Source of the DNA: Flavobacterium limicola
GTDB lineage: Bacteria; Bacteroidota; Bacteroidia; Flavobacteriales; Flavobacteriaceae
Length of the DNA: 64,000 bases
Reading direction: 5' to 3'
Assembly: GCF_003634755.1 (NCBI RefSeq)
Contig: NZ_RBXA01000001.1
Location: forward strand, 1,550,001-1,614,000
This document shows, in pieces, positions 25,149 through 33,498 of the stretch. The notes under the pieces were generated by a model that had not been told where the DNA came from, did no database searches, and was given only the letters and a program-made list of their open reading frames with translations. Within the stretch, counting starts at the first letter, position 1; each line of letters starts with the position of its first letter. The position numbers and the translations under genes were made by a program.

Positions 25149-27731
25149 TTATTTTTTTCTGTTTTTAATCCACTTCTCGATTTCTACCGCCCAAAAAACA
25201 ATACTTGACAAAGCTAAGGTTAGCAGCAACTCATATAAAGTAAGTGGTTGTGTTTTGAAAATTTCATTAAAAAAAGGCGTGTAAACAATCATAAGTTGTA
25301 GCGAAACTGTTATTAATAAAGCGCCAATCATGGATTTATTGGAGAAAAAACCAATTTTAAAAATTGAATCCTGTCCGGAACGGATCACCATTACATGTCC
25401 CAATTGACTGAAGCAAAGTACCGTAAATGCCATAGTTTGCCAATGTGAGTTTGCCACATGTATCGCATAAGCCTGCATTCCTATTGTGACGACACCCATT
25501 AAAAATCCAACCCACAATATGTGAACTGCCATACCATTTGAAAAAATACTTTCAATTGGATTTCTGGGCGGGTGTTTCATAATATTTATTTCTGATGGCT
25601 CGGAGGCCAAGGCTAATCCGGGCAAACCATCTGTTACTAGATTAATCCAAAGAATATGAATGGCCAATAACGGAATGGGTAAACCAAAAAACGGTGCTAA
25701 AAATATCGCCCAGATTTCGCCTGAATTTCCGGTCATGATGTATTTGATGAATTTCAGGATATTATCGAATATTTTTCTGCCATGTTTGACTGCAACAATA
25801 ATTGTAGCAAAATTATCATCCAGTAAAATCAGGTGGGATGCTTCTTTAGAAACTTCGGTGCCGTTGATTCCCATGGCGATTCCAATATCAGCGTTTTTTA
25901 GTGCTGGCGCATCATTGACACCGTCGCCAGTCATTGCCACAAAATGATTTTTAGATTGTAACGCATTAATGATTCTTAATTTCTGTTCGGGATTGACACG
26001 GGCATACACGCGAACTTTCTCCACAATTTTTACAAATTCTGTTTGTGTTAATGCGGATAATTTAGAACCCGTCAGCACCATATCTTCCTCAGAAGAAATT
26101 ATTCCTAGTTTTTCGGCAATGGCTTTTGCGGTGAGTTTATGATCGCCGGTAATCATCACGGGAATAATACCCGCTTCTTTGCATTCCGAAACCGCTTGTT
26201 TTGCTTCCTCGCGTGGCGGATCAATCATCCCAACAAAACCAATAAGCGTTAGTTCTGTTTCAATTGTTTCTGGATCTAAATTTTTCGGTAAAGAAGAGAG
26301 CGTTTTCATGGCATATCCTAAAACCCGATAGCCTTTTTCAGCCATTTCGTTTACTTTGCGTTCCAATTCGGGAATATGTGATTGCTGCTCGGCACTCAGT
26401 TTATGAAATAGCACATCGACCGCTCCTTTTGTAATTACGATCACTTCATTATCAGTATTTTTAGTTTGATGCAGGGTTGACATGCATTTTCTTTTAGAAT
26501 CAAAAGGCAATTCTGCTATTCGGGGAAATGCAACTTCTAAATCTGTACGGTTTATATTTTTATCGAAAGCATATTGCACCAATGCGACTTCAGTTGAATC
26601 TCCCAACCATTTTCCGTTTTCGCCTTTCGAGACATCGTTATTTAAAGCTATGACGTGAAGCAATCGGTTTTTTTCTTCAAAAGTGGCATTGTATTTTGTA
26701 TCTGAAGTTTCAAAAATTTCCTGTACAGTCATTTTATTCAGCGTGAGAGTTCCCGTTTTATCAGAACAGATATAGGTTACGGAACCCAATGTTTCCACAG
26801 CGGGTAATTTGCGAATAAGCGCATTGTTTTTGGCTAATTTCTTGGCACCAAAAGCCAAAGCGATAGTCACTAATGCTGGTAAAGCCTCAGGAATTGCAGC
26901 AACAGCAAGGGAAATGGAAGTAATCAACATCGTCATTACAGATTCTCCCCGCAACCATCCGATAAAGAATATGACAGTGCAGATGATTAGAATAACAGCG
27001 GACAAACGTTTGCCAAAAGCAGCTAATCTTTTTTGCAGCGGTGTTGTAGTTTCATCCGTTTGAATCATTTTAGCGATATGTCCCAGTTCAGTATGCATTC
27101 CTGTGGCCACAACATAACCAAGAGCTCTTCCGTTGGTAATCGAAGTGCCTTTGTAGCCCATATTGGTTTGGTCGCCTAGAGCATAATTTCCTTCTGGAAG
27201 TTCCTCTGTATTTTTTTCTACATTGTTGGATTCCCCGGTAAGTGCTGATTCGTCCACTTTTATTTGATGGGTTTCAAAAAAACGAATATCTGCAGGAATA
27301 ACATTTCCGGCTTCTAGAACTACAACATCGCCAGGAACAAGATCCGAAGCCGGAATGTCAATCATTTTTCCTTCGCGTACAATGCGCGCATGGTTTGCAA
27401 CCATATTTTTCAATGCTTCCATCGCTTTTTCGGCTCGATATTCCTGAATGAATCCCACAATGGCATTGATAATAATGATGGCAAGAATAATAATGGTGTC
27501 TGTTACATCGCCTATTATTCCCGAAATTATTGCAGCCGCAATCAGAATCAGAATCATGAAATCAGATAACTGAGAAAGGATCATTTGTAAAATACTTTTC
27601 TTTTTTGTGTCTTCAATTTCATTTTTTCCATGTTCGCACATACGTTCTGATACTGTAATTTCATCAATACCGTTTGGAGTTGTTTGCAACAACTGGGTAA
27701 TTTCGGAAAGTGGGAGTAAATGCCAGTTCAT
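25149..27731 (-). CDS. Calcium-type P-type ATPase (P2A/P2B-like)
   Basis: 860 residues. ATP-driven cation export. The phosphorylated aspartate is D324 in CSDKTGTLT. PEALP (281-285) in helix 4 matches the Ca2+ pump P-E-x-L-P motif, TGES occurs near 165 in the actuator domain, and TGDGVNDAPALK forms the hinge. An N-terminal cation ATPase domain and a C-terminal transport domain bracket the pump, and the length is normal for bacterial Ca2+ pumps. It follows a sodium/calcium antiporter gene by 12 bases, supporting calcium as substrate. Confidence 0.88.
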   Translation of the reverse strand: MNWHLLPLSEITQLLQTTPNGIDEITVSERMCEHGKNEIEDTKKKSILQMILSQLSDFMILILIAAAIISGIIGDVTDTIIILAIIIINAIVGFIQEYRAEKAMEALKNMVANHARIVREGKMIDIPASDLVPGDVVVLEAGNVIPADIRFFETHQIKVDESALTGESNNVEKNTEELPEGNYALGDQTNMGYKGTSITNGRALGYVVATGMHTELGHIAKMIQTDETTTPLQKRLAAFGKRLSAVILIICTVIFFIGWLRGESVMTMLITSISLAVAAIPEALPALVTIALAFGAKKLAKNNALIRKLPAVETLGSVTYICSDKTGTLTLNKMTVQEIFETSDTKYNATFEEKNRLLHVIALNNDVSKGENGKWLGDSTEVALVQYAFDKNINRTDLEVAFPRIAELPFDSKRKCMSTLHQTKNTDNEVIVITKGAVDVLFHKLSAEQQSHIPELERKVNEMAEKGYRVLGYAMKTLSSLPKNLDPETIETELTLIGFVGMIDPPREEAKQAVSECKEAGIIPVMITGDHKLTAKAIAEKLGIISSEEDMVLTGSKLSALTQTEFVKIVEKVRVYARVNPEQKLRIINALQSKNHFVAMTGDGVNDAPALKNADIGIAMGINGTEVSKEASHLILLDDNFATIIVAVKHGRKIFDNILKFIKYIMTGNSGEIWAIFLAPFFGLPIPLLAIHILWINLVTDGLPGLALASEPSEINIMKHPPRNPIESIFSNGMAVHILWVGFLMGVVTIGMQAYAIHVANSHWQTMAFTVLCFSQLGHVMVIRSGQDSIFKIGFFSNKSMIGALLITVSLQLMIVYTPFFNEIFKTQPLTLYELLLTLALSSIVFWAVEIEKWIKNRKK

Positions 27732-27743
27732 CGCTTTGTTTTT

Positions 27744-28742
27744 TTATTTTTTGTAATATAAAAGCCCCATCATGAGTACATAAACGACAGCAATTAATGC
27801 AGTATCAATTGCGAGTTTCCATTTTTTTTCTTCTTTGAAAACAATTCCAATAATTCCTATTGCGGTAATAATAATGGTGCCAAGGACGGGAATAATATGA
27901 TTGGGACTTGTAAATTGAAAAATAGGTCCTTTGGTATAGAGTATATCGTCAAGCGCAAGAATGGCAATGTTAAAAATATTACTTCCAAAAATATTACCAA
28001 TCGCCAAGTCGATAGTTCCGATGCGGATGGCGGCAATAGACACGACTACTTCCGGAAGTGACGTGGAAGCTGCGATGAATAATGTACCAAAGAAACTTTG
28101 TCCCAATCTGCTGGCTTCAGCAAGGTGTTCTCCAAAATAAGGCAATAGCATAGCAGCACCCATCAAAATGACCGCGTTCAAAGCATAACGTAGAACCACT
28201 TGTTTTAAAGTTAAAGTGTAAGTATCTTTTTGTGCTTCACGATGATTATTTTCTTTTTTGTCATAAAGGAAAATAACCCGAATGGCTACGAGGTAAAATA
28301 TCAGAAATAGAATACTGAATTCTCCAATCCAAAGAATAGTTCCAAAAAAATTAGGCATCAAAATAGCAAAAGCAACTAAGCATAACAGTATGATTCCAAA
28401 AGAGGCGGCAATTATATGGCCCGGTTGTGCAACGGATGTTAATGGTTTTTTATGATTATAAAAAAAATCCATAATGGAAATAATAAGGATGTTGAAAGCG
28501 CAACTTCCCACAATATCGCCAACGGCAAGGTCAGGAGCATCCAAAATGACAACTGCGCTTATTCCGTTCATCAGTTCAGGCATAGAAGTTACAGATGCCA
28601 TTAGGATAAGACCCATAAACATTTTTCCCCAGCCCAGCATATCAGCCAATAGATCTCCATATTTGGAAAGTCTGGAACCAGTTGTTACGATTATCGCTGT
28701 TGCAATTAGAAACCCAATACTATCCAGATATAAAGTATTCAT
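27744..28742 (-). CDS. Sodium/calcium antiporter family protein
   Basis: 332 residues from the ATG at 28742; a frame starting three codons earlier exists. About ten helices contain the two inverted alpha repeats of the CaCA superfamily: MLGWGKMFMGLILMASVTSMPEL with GSCAFNILIISIMD, and GTLFIAASTSLPEVV with GSNIFNIAILALDD. These house the ion-binding acidic residues. It probably exports Ca2+ in exchange for Na+ or H+, and is co-transcribed with the Ca2+ ATPase. Confidence 0.85.
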   Translation of the reverse strand: MNTLYLDSIGFLIATAIIVTTGSRLSKYGDLLADMLGWGKMFMGLILMASVTSMPELMNGISAVVILDAPDLAVGDIVGSCAFNILIISIMDFFYNHKKPLTSVAQPGHIIAASFGIILLCLVAFAILMPNFFGTILWIGEFSILFLIFYLVAIRVIFLYDKKENNHREAQKDTYTLTLKQVVLRYALNAVILMGAAMLLPYFGEHLAEASRLGQSFFGTLFIAASTSLPEVVVSIAAIRIGTIDLAIGNIFGSNIFNIAILALDDILYTKGPIFQFTSPNHIIPVLGTIIITAIGIIGIVFKEEKKWKLAIDTALIAVVYVLMMGLLYYKK

Positions 28743-28888
28743 ATAAAACAATTACTTCGTTAGTGTCTTTGGTTTTCCTGATTAATCATTCTAAATCAGG
28801 AGGAATGAAAATTTTTTAGTACATACTTTTATTAAATTATTCTACTCGTTAGCTATAACTATTGAACACTTTGGGGAGTAAAAAGATA

Positions 28889-29722
28889 TTATTTGTTTGG
28901 GATACTTAATAACGGAACGGGAATGTGATACGCTATTTTTTTAGTTACACTTCTGTGAAAAATACGATTCCAGATTCCTTTTCTTTTCAATGGATTCATT
29001 ACTATTATATCCGTTTTGTCCAGTAAGGTTTCCTCCAAAATAGTTTTCGAAACATCCTTTCCAACAGTATGATTAAAAGTGAATTCAAAATCTTTAAAAT
29101 GATTTTGGATTGTTTTTTTATAGTGTTCATAATCTTCATCAGCTGTAAAAAAAGTGTTTCCCCAATCGATGTGTAAAATTGTGATTTTAGCATTGAAAAG
29201 CCTATTAAACTCTAATAGCGATTGCAGTACCTTTTTGTCTTTTTTATTATAATTAGTGGCGTAAGTAATTTTTTCAGGGACTTTGAATTTATACTTTTTT
29301 GGAATAGCTAAGACCGGACAAGGCGCATTAGTCATAACTTCGGCGGTAAAACTTCCTATGAGTTTTTCTTTCAAACCACTGGCGCCTTTGGTACCCATCA
29401 CAATCAAGTCTGATTTGCTTTTTTTGCAAAAATCAATAATTTTAATGCCTTCCGGACCCTGATCTACGTGAATCGAAACAGAAAGATTTGGGTTTTTATT
29501 TACAATGGAATTCTTTATTGTTGTAAGTCTGTCCGTTAATTTTTTATGAGCTTCCATATTTTCTTGCTCACTCAGTGAAAGCAGATAAAAACCACTTTCG
29601 AATGGAATAAAACTGTGGTACAAAATCAATGAAGCATCCCAAAATAAAGCCATCTTTATAGCGTAATGAATGGCGGAATCTGCCGCAATGGAGAAGTCTG
29701 TGGGTACAAGTATTGTTTTCAT
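28889..29722 (-). CDS. Universal stress protein with two UspA domains
   Basis: 277 residues: two tandem Usp domains, residues 1-144 and 150-277. The first has the ATP-binding loop GTKGASGLKEKLIGSFTAEV, ending in NAPCPVLAIP. The second has a degraded loop (NPLKRKGIWNRIFHRSVTKK), so only one domain is likely to bind ATP. Usp proteins are cytoplasmic and induced by starvation or oxygen limitation. It sits between the calcium genes and cbpA/cbpM on the same strand. Confidence 0.88.
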   Translation of the reverse strand: MKTILVPTDFSIAADSAIHYAIKMALFWDASLILYHSFIPFESGFYLLSLSEQENMEAHKKLTDRLTTIKNSIVNKNPNLSVSIHVDQGPEGIKIIDFCKKSKSDLIVMGTKGASGLKEKLIGSFTAEVMTNAPCPVLAIPKKYKFKVPEKITYATNYNKKDKKVLQSLLEFNRLFNAKITILHIDWGNTFFTADEDYEHYKKTIQNHFKDFEFTFNHTVGKDVSKTILEETLLDKTDIIVMNPLKRKGIWNRIFHRSVTKKIAYHIPVPLLSIPNK

Positions 29723-29879
29723 AGCTATAAAATTTATGCGTTAGCAATGTCATAAAGTATAAATTTTGAAATTTTTTAGGTTCCAGAAATAATAGCATTA
29801 CTAAAAAGCAGTGAAACGTTCTCTTTTTTAAAGATTGTAAACCATAACTTTTTAAGGGCAGATTCTAGTGGGGCTGTTG

Positions 29880-30173
29880 TTAACTTTCGTACAAACGCAA
29901 TCTGTTTCTGAGTGCGGTCAATTCATTTTGCAATCTATCAATCTTTTGTAGCAAATTAAACACGACATCAATTCCTTCAATATTAACGTCTAATTCCTGA
30001 TAAATACGAATCATTTTTTCGATTTCATAAATTGCATCTGAATCAATATATTGCTTGGATTCAATCGTTTTTATTTCGAGCAAACCCATTTCGCTGAGGT
30101 TAGTAAAAAAAGACAGTTCCACAGTATAATGAATGCACAATTCAGGTATCGGGATCAGATTTTCCATGTTCAT
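29880..30173 (-). CDS. cbpM: Chaperone modulator CbpM
   Basis: 97 residues. MerR-like N-terminal helix-turn-helix fold ([28 protein letters not shown]) followed by a short coiled coil ([20 protein letters not shown]). In E. coli CbpM binds the J-domain of CbpA and inhibits it. The start overlaps the stop of the cbpA-like gene by four bases (ATGA), the usual coupled arrangement. Confidence 0.85.
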   Translation of the reverse strand: MNMENLIPIPELCIHYTVELSFFTNLSEMGLLEIKTIESKQYIDSDAIYEIEKMIRIYQELDVNIEGIDVVFNLLQKIDRLQNELTALRNRLRLYES

Positions 30174-31075
30174 GATTTTCTTAAGGTAGCGAGTTCAGCG
30201 AATAATTCCTTTTCTTTCTCAGAAAGATTGGTGGGGATTTGTATTTGATAAGTTAGGTACAAATCACCAAATTCTCCTTCTTTTTTATACACTGGAAATC
30301 CTTTTCCTTTCAATTTGACTTTAGTTCCGTTTTGGGTTCCGGGTTTAACGGTCAGTTTTACTTTCCCGTCAAAAGTGTCTGCGGTAATCTCGCCGCCCAA
30401 TAACGCAGTATACAAATCCAAATCCACTGTTGCGTAAAGGTTGTGCTTATCTAGTTTAAATTTCGTGTGATTTTCGACCGTGAACGTGATGTATAAATCG
30501 CCTTTGGGACCGCCACCAGAGCCTTCGCCACCCATACCGCTGATTTTTATTTGTTGGCCGTTTTCGACTCCCGCTGGAATGGTAATACGAATATTTTTGC
30601 CATTGATAGTCAATGTGCGTTTGTGAGTAGTGTAGACGTCTTTAAGTTCCAGATGCAGTTCAGCATTAAAATCCTGTCCTTTGAACTGCGCACTTCTGCG
30701 GCCACCGCCACCAGAGGCTCGACCACCAAACATCGATTCAAAAAAATCAGAAAAATCACCTCCACCGCTGAATCCACCACCACCAAAACCTCCTTGTTGT
30801 CCATTTCCGTGGTATTGACGTTGCTGTTTTGATTTTTCAAATTCTTCCGCATGTTGCCAATTTTCGCCGTAATCATCATATTTCTTACGATTCTCCGCAT
30901 GGCTCAAGACTTCATTTGCTTCATTGATTTCCTTGAATTTTCTCTCGGCTTCTTTATCATTTGGATTTAAATCGGGATGATATTTACGCGCAAGTTTGCG
31001 ATACGCCTTTTTAATCTCGGCTTCTGTCACTTTTTTGTCCACTTCAAGAATTTTGTAATAGTCTATGAATGCCAT
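30170..31075 (-). CDS. cbpA: DnaJ-family co-chaperone, CbpA-type
   Basis: 301 residues. J-domain 1-70 with HPD at 33-35, a Gly/Phe-rich linker (about 88-125, many GGGF repeats), then two C-terminal substrate-binding domains. The CxxCxGxG zinc repeats of DnaJ are absent, which identifies the CbpA/DjlA-like class that works with DnaK in stress. It is coupled to cbpM. It stimulates Hsp70 ATPase activity in the cytoplasm. Confidence 0.9.
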   Translation of the reverse strand: MAFIDYYKILEVDKKVTEAEIKKAYRKLARKYHPDLNPNDKEAERKFKEINEANEVLSHAENRKKYDDYGENWQHAEEFEKSKQQRQYHGNGQQGGFGGGGFSGGGDFSDFFESMFGGRASGGGGRRSAQFKGQDFNAELHLELKDVYTTHKRTLTINGKNIRITIPAGVENGQQIKISGMGGEGSGGGPKGDLYITFTVENHTKFKLDKHNLYATVDLDLYTALLGGEITADTFDGKVKLTVKPGTQNGTKVKLKGKGFPVYKKEGEFGDLYLTYQIQIPTNLSEKEKELFAELATLRKS

Positions 31076-31150
31076 TGTGATTATTTTTATGTTGTGGTTA
31101 TTCGGTTAAGTTTGTAGTATCTGGAAATATAAAAAATGGTTTTTCGATAC

Positions 31151-31723
31151 TTATTGTTTTATAAATTCAATGTCAGCCTTAATTTTTACTTCATCACTAA
31201 TCATTGGCTCAGGGAATTTTGGACCTATATTAAAATCAGTACGTTTTATGAAAGTACTAAATTTAAAACCAGCTGTTGGTGCTTTTGATTGAGGATTTTC
31301 AATAGTTCCTCTATACCACATGGTGATGATTACCGGTTTCGTTATTCCGTGCAGGGTAAGTTGACCCGTTAGTTTGTATTTATCTTTCTCTGTTTTTTGT
31401 ATCGACGTACTTTTGAAAGTCATTTTAGGATATTTTTCTACATCAAAAAATTCGTCACTTCGTAAATGCTTATCTCGCATTTCCACTTCGGTATTGATGG
31501 ACGCAACATCTGTAGAAAGTTCAAAAACGGCATCGCTGAAATCAGTTTTGGTTGTAATTGCGCTAATTTCAAATGTTTTGAACAATCCTGTAATGTCAGA
31601 AATTCCATTGTGTACCGTGCTAAAAGTTAATTTAGAATGCATCGGATCCGCTTTCCATGTTGTTTGTGAAAACAGAAAAGTGGATAAAAATAATGTAGTA
31701 ATGATAGTAGCGATGTTTTTCAT
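31151..31723 (-). CDS. YceI family protein, exported
   Basis: 190 residues with a signal peptide (about 1-19). The lipocalin-like YceI pattern is clear: WKADPMHSKLTFSTVHNGISDITGLF, ISDEVKIKADIEFIKQ at the C-terminus, and LTGQLTLHGITKPV in the middle. YceI proteins bind isoprenoid-like lipids in the periplasm and are induced by stress or high pH. Single gene between cbpA and the retron cassette. Confidence 0.9.
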   Translation of the reverse strand: MKNIATIITTLFLSTFLFSQTTWKADPMHSKLTFSTVHNGISDITGLFKTFEISAITTKTDFSDAVFELSTDVASINTEVEMRDKHLRSDEFFDVEKYPKMTFKSTSIQKTEKDKYKLTGQLTLHGITKPVIITMWYRGTIENPQSKAPTAGFKFSTFIKRTDFNIGPKFPEPMISDEVKIKADIEFIKQ

Positions 31724-31900
31724 GGCTTATTTAATTTAATTTTTAAAAAGATACTCTAATAAGTAATTAAGAAGTTTAGACGGAATTTTTTGCGATAAGC
31801 AGAATTATAATTCTCAATGAATGTATTTACCAAATTTAATCAATTTTTAGGTCATAAAATAATAATAACTTGTTTTATAACAGTTAGTTATGAAAATTAA

Positions 31901-31919
31901 AAGCCCCAAAATGGAGCTT
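31901..31919 (-). terminator. Terminator downstream of the reverse transcriptase
   Basis: Minus-strand stem AAGCTCCA / GGGGCTT-like (one mismatch, loop TTT) followed by TTTTAATTTT, 23 bases past the RT stop codon. It closes the retron cassette. Confidence 0.7.
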
Positions 31920-31941
31920 GTTCTAAATTATTTTTTACAAT

Positions 31942-33003
31942 TTAAATAGGAAACAATTCGTTTTCTATCGCCATTAAATCTTGTTTGTGTTTCAAATCGA
32001 AAAGCACAGCTTTATACTTTATAAATTCCGCGTCTTTTGGATTGATTTGGAGTACAAAATTTATTTTCCCCAGCAAATGCTCCAAATAATTGTTCTGATT
32101 AATTTTTTTGAAGATTTTATGTTCTTCAAAACCAAATTTCTGAATGTAATATAAGGCTTGTCTCAGTTCATTGCGTTTATGGAAGATGACTTGCGGTTTT
32201 TGATTCACCACAACGCCAGTAACCGTTTGCCGCATATTTGGCGTCATCAGTTTGGTCTTTTTGGCATTGATGTGCAGGTTTAGTTTTTCAAGCGTTTCTG
32301 TTACTTTTTTTAGCAATTCCTCTTGGTCAAAATCTCCTGAAAAACTCATATCGTCCGCATATCGCGTATAACGAATTTTATAATCTTTGCAATACGAAGC
32401 AATTTCGGCATCAGCCTGTTTAAAAATCAGATTGGAAAGATAGGGGCTGGTAGGCGCACCTTGCGGTAGATTTCCATTTCTGGTGCATAATCTGGAAAGT
32501 AATTTGGATACTATTTTAGAATATCCCAATTCCAGAAATTCTGCTTCAACAACTTCAACTGATATTGAAGGAAAGAAATTTTCTAAATCCAGCGTGAAAA
32601 TCTTGGGTTGATTTTTATGAAATCTTAGGTTTTCCAGCAGGGTTACGTTAGGTTTGTAGGCTTTCGCAAAAGGGCTGATGGGTACTTTATACAGTATATT
32701 TCTGAGAATCCAGATTTGGATTTCTTTCAAGCTGGGCAGTGGTTCAGAAATAAGTCGTTTACTACCATTTTTTTTTGCGACTTCAAAATCACGATAAAAA
32801 TAGTTAGGAAACATGGATGCTTTTTTCAGGTATTCTTTTTTATATCCCACAAGTGCTGATAAATGCGAAGGATTGTAAATTACCGGGACTTGATGCGAAA
32901 ATAAAACTTCGGCATAATCCAGACAACGCTGAATATTAGGTAGCGAAAAGCCCATTTTTCGCGATTCCTTAATAAAAGCTTCTTTGTAATGGTTAAAATC
33001 CAT
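31942..33003 (-). CDS. Retron-type reverse transcriptase
   Basis: 353 residues. RNA-directed DNA polymerase of the retron class. The catalytic aspartates are D139 in LDLENFFPS (motif A) and YADD (215-218) in RYTRYADDMS. LPQGAPTSP (179-187) is motif B. The retron-specific elements are present in variant form: N125-x-x-x-H129 (NLRFH, compare NAxxH) and VTG (261-263) in RQTVTGVVVN. There is no maturase or nuclease domain, so it is not a group II intron protein. The ATG sits directly after a structured RNA region with no ribosome site that I can see. No classic retron effector gene lies next to it. The nearest same-strand neighbours are a 41-codon ORF and, beyond that, a phospholipase-D family gene. 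Confidence 0.88.
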   Translation of the reverse strand: MDFNHYKEAFIKESRKMGFSLPNIQRCLDYAEVLFSHQVPVIYNPSHLSALVGYKKEYLKKASMFPNYFYRDFEVAKKNGSKRLISEPLPSLKEIQIWILRNILYKVPISPFAKAYKPNVTLLENLRFHKNQPKIFTLDLENFFPSISVEVVEAEFLELGYSKIVSKLLSRLCTRNGNLPQGAPTSPYLSNLIFKQADAEIASYCKDYKIRYTRYADDMSFSGDFDQEELLKKVTETLEKLNLHINAKKTKLMTPNMRQTVTGVVVNQKPQVIFHKRNELRQALYYIQKFGFEEHKIFKKINQNNYLEHLLGKINFVLQINPKDAEFIKYKAVLFDLKHKQDLMAIENELFPI

Positions 33004-33015
33004 AGGGTTAAGTCA

Positions 33016-33055
33016 TTAATGGGATAGGGACTTTTGCGTCCCTAACCCCAATTAA
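33016..33055 (-). repeat. Strong hairpin immediately 5' of the RT start codon
   Basis: TTAAT, GGG and TAGGGAC pair with GTCCCTA, CCC and ATTAA, interrupted by one mismatch and a 2-base bulge, with loop GCAAAA on the coding strand. In retrons the msd template ends just before the RT gene, so this may be part of the reverse-transcribed segment, or it may limit RT translation. Confidence 0.7.
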
Positions 33056-33062
33056 GAATACC

Positions 33063-33102
33063 GGTTTAAAAGTTCGGAGCTCTGCGGAGAATCTTTTAAA
33101 CC
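33063..33102 (-). repeat. 10-bp perfect inverted repeat in the retron RNA
   Basis: GGTTTAAAAG (33063-33072) and CTTTTAAACC (33093-33102) flank a 20-base interior in which TTC/GAA can extend the stem. This is the longest uninterrupted stem in the candidate msr-msd. Confidence 0.75.
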
Positions 33103-33188
33103 TGGTGCTTGAAAGAACATTCAATTACAGAACAGTGACTCACGGCTCCGTCGCTAGCTTAAGCTAACAAATTTCTTTTAAAAATGAA

Positions 33189-33314
33189 TTAAAAAAACAG
33201 TTCATCCTGATTAGGCACAAATATTTTTTTACAGTCCAATTTAGGGATTTGTCTTTCAAAATCCTTTTGGATCCAATCCTCTTTTTTTTGGGTTTTAATT
33301 CGGTATGGTTCCAT
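33189..33314 (-). CDS. 41-residue ORF of unknown function at the head of the retron cassette
   Basis: MEPYRIKTQKKEDWIQKDF begins a short, highly charged, soluble-looking protein ending KIFVPNQDELFF. It lies on the RT strand. Its stop codon overlaps the proposed a1 arm of the retron RNA, so it is transcribed together with it. Composition looks like a true protein (Trp, Cys, Pro, balanced charge) and it is preceded by an A/T-rich start context typical of Bacteroidota. I do not recognise the family. It could be a small partner of the retron, or the tail of a decayed gene. Confidence 0.5.
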   Translation of the reverse strand: MEPYRIKTQKKEDWIQKDFERQIPKLDCKKIFVPNQDELFF

Positions 33315-33498
33315 TTTTAAAAAAATTAAAATCAACATCTAATATTTGTAACTACTTATTTGTTAAGTGATTACATTTATAAATTTACAAAAAAAAATGT
33401 AGTAACCGCATAAAATATTAAATTTTTTAGTTTTTATTTTTAAAAAATGCTTCTTTATAAATTTGATAAGTTTTAATAGGAATGAATGTATTGCTTTT
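33315..33498. other. AT-rich gap, probable retron promoter region
   Basis: 184 bases between the phospholipase-D gene end and the small ORF. No TAnnTTTG box was found. On the minus strand TACATTT ... AAATGTA forms a 7-bp inverted repeat near 33369-33403. Nothing else supported. Confidence 0.4.

Larger units (their letters stand above)
33008..33192 (-). ncRNA. Candidate retron msr-msd non-coding RNA
   Basis: The region just before the RT gene is dense in hairpins on the RT strand. Reading 5' to 3' there are: a possible a1 arm (33183-33192); TTAGC (33163-33167), which resembles the conserved site around the branching guanosine in known retrons; a stem 33134-33155; a stem-loop TTGAA/TTCAA (33109-33124); a perfect 10-bp stem GGTTTAAAAG/CTTTTAAACC (33063-33102); and a strong hairpin 33016-33055. 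A possible a2 arm (33008-33017) pairs with a1 at 9 of 10 bases. The boundary between msr and msd is not certain. I infer the function from the position next to a retron RT. Confidence 0.65.

Noticed and set aside
28777..28800. CCTGATT/AATCAGG inverted repeat between the stress protein and the antiporter
   Set aside because: Seven-bp arms with a 10-base loop and no T-run. It could be a weak control site, but nothing else supports it.
31942..33003. Group II intron or diversity-generating retroelement as the origin of the RT
   Set aside because: No maturase or nuclease domain, no intron 5' or 3' boundaries, no template/variable repeats nearby. The retron motifs NLRFH and VTG are present instead.
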